DNA from: Acephala macrosclerotiorum
Taxonomy: Eukaryota > Ascomycota > Leotiomycetes > Helotiales > Mollisiaceae
Length of the DNA stretch: 64,000 nt
Assembly: GCA_014904845.1 (NCBI GenBank)
Contig: MU119304.1
Span: forward strand, 62,001-126,000
Reading direction: 5' to 3'
Shown here: piece by piece, positions 57,465 to 64,000 of the stretch
Layout of the letters: every line of letters starts with the position of its first letter
Numbering within the stretch: the first letter of the stretch is position 1
Position numbers and translations under genes: made by a program
The notes under the pieces: model-generated
Database searches by the model: none
The model's input: the letters and a program-made list of their open reading frames with translations, nothing else
What the model was told of the DNA's origin: nothing

Positions 57465-59090
57465 TCAAGGATTCCATGGACTAACGGCCCTTGTTCCAGA
57501 CAGAACCTCTGGTAGCGCGTCTCCCTCTCCAACAAGCAGAATGTCCTCATGCCTCACACCAAACTTGTCAACAAGATATACACCAGGTTCGCTCGTGAAA
57601 GCCATGCCCTTCACTAACAAAGTTTCGGTATTGCCTTTGTTCATGTATGGACTCTCATGAGCCTTGATACCGATCCCATGACCAACACGATGGGTGAAGG
57701 CATCGCCATACCCCGCATCTGAGATGACAGTTCGAGCTGCGATGTCGATAGATGCTGCCGAGACGTTGGCGTGCATGGCGATCATTGAAGCTGTCTGGGC
57801 TTCGAGGACGAGGTCCCAGACTGAGAGTTTCTCTTTGGTGAGAGATGAGAGCGAAGAGAATTCGGCTTCAGTGGTTGGCTCCGGGTTGAAGGGTGGGAAG
57901 AAGGTTCGGCAGATATCAGACGAGTATCCGTAGAGATGCGCTCTGTTGAAATTGTCAATTAAATGTGTTGTAACGCTGACTCAAGAAAATTACCCAACGT
58001 CGATGAGTACGAATGTCTCTGCTTCCAACACTTTACTGCCGTTGGTTCCTCCGTGTGGATTGGAAGCATTTTCGTCTGGGGAGGACATTAGTCTTGGCAT
58101 CTCGAAGAAAATCCGACTCAGGGGAGCTTACCGAACAAGACAATGTCGAAGAACGGCTCCAGGCCTGCAGCTCTTAAAGTGTTGTCCAGTACTTCCATGA
58201 CTTCGTTCTCCGTCAAGCCAGGATACATGCACTTTCTCATCTCTCTCACAGCCTCCACCGTTCCAGTATTGACAGCTCTCAAAATCTCGACCTCCCTCGC
58301 TGTCTTCGTCTGCTTCACTCTCTCCACCTCACCACCCAATCCCACAACTTCAAACCCATTCTCACCCAGGCCACGCTGGATGAAATCTCTCATCTCATCG
58401 TCAACCATGATTTTCGGAGCTCTGGTCTTGGGATCTTCATTCTCAGCACCATACCAACTTTTTAACAAGGTGTCGTACGGATTCCAATGCTCCTCCCAAC
58501 CCACAAACTCCAACTCATTCACAAACGGCATACCCAACAATTTCGCTCTTTCAATTTCAAAAGTCGGACAGAGAAATCTCGTTCTAGCTTTTATCTTCCC
58601 ATCTTCCTCCACCTCAGGCTGGACGACCATCAAAAAAGGTCGTTCTTCAGGTTCCCATACCTCCCAATCCTTCTGACCGATGTTGGCATAGTACTGGAAC
58701 GTATATCCAGGCTCGACAAGAAATGCATCAATTTTGTCTGTATGGAGAGCGACGGCGAGGTTGTTTCGGCGTTGGACGAACTCGGAGATTGGGAGTGGGG
58801 CTGCGTTGTTCAAAAATGGGAGGCCAGTGCCGATGAAGTTGTTAATTGAGCATTTCTGGAATTCTTCAAGTTCATTTGATAACAAATCTAATTGCGTGAT
58901 ATCGAGATATCGAGATATCTGCTTTATGTTAGCTACCGTGTATTTGAGTCGGGAATGAAAGGCGTACCAGGAGGAAGCACGTGCTGGCAGAGACGAGTGC
59001 TGTGAGGAGATATCTTCTCAGCTTGGGGGAGCTTGAAGGTCTCGGCCGATACCAGCCAGGGGCAGTCATCAATTGACCTTTCTCCTCCAT
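57465..59090 (-). CDS. M24 metallopeptidase, Xaa-Pro aminopeptidase (aminopeptidase P)-like
   Basis: Removes N-terminal residues before proline, using two metal ions. Four exons (59090-58968, 58918-58132, 58075-57994, 57942-57465) join in frame to 489 aa with GT-AG introns. A single hydrophobic segment near the start (YLLTALVSASTCFLLISRY) suggests a type II membrane anchor or uncleaved signal. The creatinase-type N-domain (ISEFVQRRNNLAVALHTDKI; FLVEPGYTFQYYANIGQKDW) precedes the pita-bread catalytic domain. All five metal ligands are visible: ETFVLIDVG (Asp), GYSSDICRT (Asp), THRVGHGIG (His), FTSEPGVYL (Glu) and VRHEDILLV (Glu). It looks intact. Confidence 0.93.
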
Positions 59091-59319
59091 GTTGACTCCT
59101 CTTAATATCGCGATATGGACGAAAGATGTAAAGGGGAGGAAGAGATGAGGTTGACCGAAAGATGATAGCCTTAGGTGGGGGTACACAGCGAGGCGCTACC
59201 GGAACTCTATTCCGATAGCCGCCACTTCTTCCATGCCAGTCACTCACTCACCATTCCCCAATGGTGCCTCCCAAGCACACATATAACAATCGCCCTTAAT
59301 GGTGTTTCGCATGAATGTC

Positions 59320-62170
59320 TACGATGAAGAGTTTCCGGAGCATAGAATCTGAGAATTCCGGAAGAACGCCGAAGAGGCGCCGAAAGACTTTGTTCGCTTG
59401 CGCACCGTGCTGAAGCCGAAAGACCTGATGGATTGGGGAACGACCCTATGTACTGTATGTACTGCTCGTGGAGTGGAATGCGTCTACGAACCAAATTTAC
59501 CCAGATCTCAACCGTGAGTTACTGTCGAAATGATTTGCGATTCCACCAAGTATGAAAATCAATCACCAAGCCAACTGCTCTAATTTAGCTCCTTGACAGA
59601 GATCAGAGCTCGACTTGAAATTCTGGAGAAAAGCAGCACCTGCTGATCAGTGGGTCATTGGGGTATTAGCACCACTACAATGTTCAGAATTTAGTCAAGT
59701 TTCCCTTACTAACGATGCTGTTCGGGCACTGCCAGGTAGACTGATATTCGAGAATGGAAGTCATGGCCCGTGGGATCTTCCGAGAACCATCGGCCATGGC
59801 GGAGAAGACGATACACCAATAACGGTATCCTGTACTTAATCAGACGGCCACGAGATCAACTAGCATCCTCGATCTGACAGTTCAACAATAGACCCTATGG
59901 ACTCGTCAAATATGGCCTTCTTGGAAAGCGTTGCTCAAGCCTCGAATTCGGCTACGTAGCCAAAGGATTCGGCATCCGGAGAAACTAGGACGGATGTAGG
60001 CCTTGCTTTCGGCATTTCTCCATCTGGAGAAAATATACTTTCTTGGGATGCAACTGCTATAACGCTTCCTGAACGTCACCTCGCAGATGATCTACTTGCT
60101 AAGTTCTGGCAGAACATTCACCTAATTTTCCGGTTCTTCATCGGCCGTCGATGACAGAATACTATGAACAACTCTGGGTTGCGAACCATGAACCAAATTC
60201 TGGCTCACACTTCGACGCTCACTCTAAATCATCCTCCACGCAACATTGAATGTTCTGTTTGCAATCGGATGTCAATTTTCCCAGACTGTTTCTCCCAAGC
60301 AGAGTTTGAATGTGGCAGATGCGTTCTACCAAAGATCAAAAGGCTCGATCACTTCCATGAACTCGACGCCCCATCTCTAAGTGTTGTTCAACTACTGTTA
60401 CTAACGGGCATATACCTTCAGTCTACAAGGTTCTCGTACCGTTGTTTGAACACAATTGGGCTTGCACTGAGAGTTGCCCAAGGACTTGGGCTTCACGTCG
60501 ACAAATGCACCTCCCCATTCGAGTCTCAAAAGCAACGGGAAATGAGACGGAGGGTTTGGTACATTTGTGTCATGATGGACAGCTATGTGTCTTCAGTACG
60601 TCGTCCACAATAGACTGCCTGATGCTAATAGTATTCGCTGCAAACTGAAAGCATCAACCTTCGGTCGCCCAAGCATTCTCTCGTGAAACTGGCCCGTACC
60701 ATTACCTCTTTCAATTGACGATGAAGTCTTGTCCGAGACCATCGAAGGTGTTCAGCCTCCTAGAAGCCACTCTCAGTTGGATGGCTTTGTCCATTCCCTT
60801 GGATTTTTTGATTTTCTTGGAGACGTCTTGAAAGAATTCTATATGCCAGCCGAAGAGCAATCGAGATTAGGTAATAGTTTGGAAACGCAGCCTCTAACAT
60901 CTCTCTCCAAAGCCTTAGCCCTAAATTCGTGACTAGATGAGTTTCTAATCGGCCTGCCGCACCATCTACGGCTCCACCAGAGGACGAATTCAACCAGAGT
61001 TCTTGAGATAGACTTCGAGCTACAAGCACGAACGCTCCACTATCGATCCTTATACTTGCGAATCTTATTACTCAGACCATATGTACTCTCTGGTATTCGT
61101 AATAAGTGTAGCGTAGGCTTGCCGATGGATTCGTTATCTGCTTCTGGACTTGAGCAACGGGTTTCTGTTGAGCTAATTCAACTTTGCTTGCCCACTGCGC
61201 ATGCTGTCATCAACAATCTACACGACCAGATCCGTGGGTCGTACAACACAACAAGTTGGCACGCAGTTTACTGCAAGTAATAGATCGATCTGTCTTTGTT
61301 TTTCACTGAGCTCAAATTCCACTCCAACTACAAATGAGTTGTGGTGCTGAACATTGACTAGTTACCTTCGCCGCCGCTACAGTTATCGTGGCGGCATCAA
61401 TTTGTCCTGAAATGAGAACATATTCTTCGTCAGATACTTGAGGAAAATCTTGGGATAAAGCGTTAGAAGTCTTTCAATACAATAGTGTTCGGAGCCTTGC
61501 GTCACACGATGCCCTCGAATCCCTCAAGACATTCCGTCGCCAAGTCGTAAAGTTCACAACGATGCAAGGTTGGTGGACCAGCAACTTTCAAGACTACCAA
61601 TCAGCACTAATCCTCCCCCGGAGCATAGAACAACAGTGGTCAATCTAACCTTAGGAGAATCATCCGATTCGTCGATGTCGAATTTTCCATGGGAACCATC
61701 CGACTTTACGGAGATTGCGGCATAAAGTAATGCGATTATAGGGTATTCCAGGCACCTAGTACGCTGAAGACACGCTATCTCACCGCTGAGCAGCTTCAAG
61801 TCCGCTATATTTCTAGGCTGTCAACCCTGAAAGCCTTTTTGGAGATTTTAGGTAGCTCTAGGGTCGGTTAAGCTTAAGTAGCCTATTAGCGCTCGCTATT
61901 TACACCTTATTTTGGGCACTATCTCGCATGCAGTTGCTTTGGAACTTTTGGTTGATAGGCGTTAATACCCTAAATTTACAGGGAATCTATTCGCTTATAG
62001 CACTCTTTTTAGCGCTCCATGGCGACATCGTTGCCCTGAGAACACTATTTCAGGGCACGAGGCCCTGTAGTCGCATCACTTTATGCCGCAATCTCCGTAC
62101 AGTGCTCGACTTCTTTGACACGATAGATTCAGAGCCTTTTCAAAGTCACAATACAAACCTTGACCTATAG
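59320..62170 (+). pseudogene. Zn2Cys6 transcription factor, heavily decayed and MITE-interrupted
   Basis: A degraded zinc cluster lies at about 59365-59510 (TPKRRRKTLFACAPC, then in a shifted frame CTVCTARGVECVYEPNLP). The fungal_trans domain is recognisable at 60370-60613 (SVVQLLLLTGIYLQSTRFSY; NTIGLALRVAQGLGLHVDK; KQREMRRRVWYICVMMDSY), continuing as FGRPSILS, VPLPLSIDDEVLSE, FLIGLPHHLRLHQRTNS, LYLRILLLRPYVL and FAAATVIVAASICPE. Many stops and frame changes separate these. The C-terminal end SNFPWEPSDF is cut by a MITE at 61710-62097; it resumes in frame as TVLDFFDTIDSEPFQ with a stop at 62170. It is not the same gene as the intact regulator at 36.5 kb. Confidence 0.75.
61710..62097. mobile_element. 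388-bp MITE inserted in the Zn2Cys6 pseudogene
   Basis: The left end CGGAGATTGCGGCATAAAGT then AATGCGATTATAGGG mirrors the right end (reverse complement CGGAGATTGCGGCATAAAGT then GATGCGACTACAGGG), about 35 bp with three mismatches. TA dinucleotides flank it (61708-61709, 62098-62099). Its ends differ from both other MITEs, so it is a third family. The interior has no transposase. Confidence 0.88.
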
Positions 62171-62488
62171 AATCAAGTGTCCGTCAGATCCTATTTCCGC
62201 TGACTCTGAATTGCGAGGATGGCCAGGAACTCATGCTTCCAGCACAGTTTCCGCGGCTTAGCGTTTTCTTCGAGTAGGCATCTGCAATCCCGAACAGCGA
62301 GTCCTATAATCATCCCGTTCCAGAGTAAAAGTTCGGGGAGTTTGAGATCCATTCTGAATGCCTTTTTAGTATAAGTTTGCTGTCTTCATGTTGCTTTCTA
62401 GCCGTCGAACATCACTCAAACCTCTTTCTAACCGCCAAAGCCGACCCCCTTCCTCAATCTACAAGACAACCTTGTTTCACCAAAAAAC
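62171..62488. other. Intergenic, no gene recognised
   Basis: Nothing recognised between the two pseudogenes. Confidence 0.4.
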
Positions 62489-63031
62489 ATGCCCTCCATC
62501 GAAGTTCCCGGAGCTATTGTTGCTCGACGTCTCCTTGAACGACACCCTGAATCTTTGAAGTAAAAACTCTTCGCTCACGAACCACCGGCACTATCTATGC
62601 TTCCTGAGAAGTTTCGTACACAGGGCTATGGACATATACAGCACATTTACGACACATATCGCGCACAAGGCACAGCTGCGGCGAGAGACATTTTCACATC
62701 TGGACTCTCAGAGCGCGACGATGGATCAGTGATGTGTGCTTGTATGGATGGCACGCAAGGAGATGAGATTCGAGTAAACTCCATGTTCTGGTTTGAATTT
62801 GAGTTGAGGCAGTATACTTCTGCACCAGTAAATATGGAGCTTCTTCAAAAGGAAAAGGAGAAGTTTATTCCGCTAGCTAGAGTTGAGTCTGGAGACGGAC
62901 CAGGAGTTGGACCGATTACAGTAATTGCAAATGTCTTAGGGAATGAAGTCATGAGAATTCCTAGAGGCCACGTTAGGTTTATGACTATACCCGAGGTCTT
63001 TGCTGAGGGATTGTTGAAGTTGCTGAAATAG
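62489..63031 (+). pseudogene. Alpha/beta-hydrolase C-terminal half with in-frame stop
   Basis: One frame from the ATG at 62489. It opens MPSIEVPGAIVARRLLERHP, where the GAIVA-LLERHP part matches the helix after the nucleophile elbow of alpha/beta hydrolases, but the elbow itself (GxSxG with the Ser) is absent. TAA at 62561-62563 follows HPESLK, and the frame then continues KLFAHEPPALSMLPEKF, FTSGLSERDDGSVMCAC, PITVIANVLGNEVM and RIPRGHVRFMTIPEVFAEGL, the last holding the likely catalytic His. Missing the N-terminal half and the nucleophile, it cannot be an active hydrolase. Confidence 0.7.
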
Positions 63032-63222
63032 ACCTCCGAAATGAGGGCAAGGACAATCTATAGCCTTCTTAACAAGCCATAGATTCACACTCTTCCCATT
63101 TCTACGTGGTCGCTGTTCTTATCTCATCTTCATACCCTGTCAATATTTTCATTTTTGATTGCGAGGTTTGGGGCTTACGAAAGGTTATCGTATTCATAAT
63201 CCCGCAGTAACTGCCTTTCGGC

Positions 63223-63974
63223 TCAAATAGACCACATCTGCCAAGTCATCACCGCCAAAGTAATCACACTCGTCACATACGACGCAACTCCGAAAGCTCC
63301 TTGGATATCCTGCTTCCGAATACTCCACCAAATCGCGAACACAATCCCGACAATAAGTGAGACTGCAAACATAACCGTGACGGCTAGCGAGCTATTCAGC
63401 TTCTCCACGAAATGCAATCCATATCCCGTCTGGTCATCAAGTACACCAGGTTGGAAGGAAAGCGCTTGATCTTTCCTTTTCGGAATGTGTCGAAGGTACA
63501 GAGATGTCTTGAGTGGTTGTGCTGAACAAGAGGTGAAGAGATGCATCATATGAGATGCACCGATTGGCGGGCACTTCTTCAATGGTGGTGGAGGCTGAAA
63601 TTCATATTCGACGGTTGTGGTAGGTAGTTTGTCTGGGATGATGTGATCGACCAGGTCTTCTGGACAAAGATCGAACTGTCTGGCATCAATATCGTCCCAG
63701 CAAGAGGAGAGGAATCTGTAGCACGTACCTCTACAAACTCAATCTTACTCAGCTTAAACAGCAACTTTTCTTTCCAGCTTCGACGCTGATAGTACGCTTT
63801 CCGCAATGCTTGGAAAAAGCTCGCATCTGTGTAAGCATTCTGCTGTTCATCCTTGCATACATGCAGCGGTTCCATCTTGGTGGCATATGGACGCTTTTTG
63901 AAACACATGTGTAGCCACCTACATTTATTGGTAGGTAGACAGTTTACCGGTACGCCCGCTGTTCGAGGTATCAT
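63223..63974 (-). CDS. Fungal membrane protein of unknown function, 5' end uncertain
   Basis: The reverse-strand exon 63918-63729 (WLHMCFKKRPYATKMEPLHV; ASFFQALRKAYYQRRSWKEK; FKLSKIEFVE) joins across a 53-nt intron (GTACGT...GACAG) to 63675-63223: FDLCPEDLVDHIIPDKLPTT, EYEFQPPPPLKKCPPIGASH, TSCSAQPLKTSLYLRHIPKR, KDQALSFQPGVLDDQTGYGL. Two membrane helices follow (LAVTVMFAVSLIVGIVFAIW; SYVTSVITLAVMTWQMWSI) around RKQDIQGAFGVA. The layout (WLHLC, IEFVxFDLCPED, YEFQPPPP, IPKR, DIQGxFGVA) matches a widespread ascomycete family without known function. A TGTAG acceptor at 63919-63921 suggests an upstream exon at or beyond the window edge. The 63974 limit is only the first ATG seen. Confidence 0.72.
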
Positions 63975-64000
63975 GGAGAAGCTGGGAAGCGAAGGAGAGC

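Noticed and set aside
61710..62100. MITE in the Zn2Cys6 pseudogene acting as an intron
   Set aside because: Reading into the element meets TAA in frame before any donor, and the CAG at its exit comes from host sequence only.
1..64000. CRISPR array, operons, bacterial-type terminators or ribosome-binding sites
   Set aside because: Spliced genes and fungal families throughout; no direct-repeat/spacer arrays seen.

Overview
The window looks like nuclear DNA of a filamentous ascomycete, most likely a leotiomycete-type fungus (a guess from overall resemblance, not a database result). Genes are separated by long gaps. Introns are short (about 50-70 nt, GT...CTAAY...AG). The gene content is fungal: two Zn2Cys6 regulators, a Ser/Thr-rich GPI-type wall protein, a P450, a bicupin and an RNAi-type RNA-dependent RNA polymerase. 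A 20-N gap at 14697-14716 shows it is scaffolded assembly. No rRNA, tRNA or CRISPR was seen.

Layout. 1-8 kb: left-edge partial gene, secreted type-B carboxylesterase, NRAMP metal transporter, decayed secreted beta-propeller gene. 9.5-12 kb: decayed oxalate-decarboxylase bicupin and an intact NAD(P)-binding epimerase/reductase. 12.6-16 kb: non-coding, with a perfect 49-bp hairpin, a second inverted repeat and a 15-bp tandem repeat around the gap. 16-20 kb: RNA-dependent RNA polymerase with one internal stop. 20-26 kb: nothing recognisable. 26-31 kb: GPI-type protein, SAM methyltransferase, and a Tc1/mariner element killed by six in-frame stops. 33-34.3 kb: membrane protein gene with a MITE in codon 7. 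34.9-43 kb: UNC93-like transporter remnant, Zn2Cys6 regulator, FAD monooxygenase remnant and intact P450, resembling a decayed metabolic cluster. 43-51 kb: pseudogenes and small hypothetical genes. 52-56.4 kb: large multi-exon protein I do not recognise. 56.7-64 kb: MITE, M24 aminopeptidase P-like protein, Zn2Cys6 pseudogene carrying another MITE, alpha/beta-hydrolase remnant, and a right-edge membrane protein.

Main themes. About a third of the recognisable loci are broken, and many stops sit where a Trp codon is expected (TGG to TAG/TGA/TAA). Three TA-flanked MITEs are present. The one at 33861-34313 is the most interesting: its inverted ends carry a splice donor (GTAAGA) and an acceptor (CCCCAG), placed so that removing it either by excision or by splicing keeps the host reading frame. 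It is a candidate intron-generating (introner-like) transposon.
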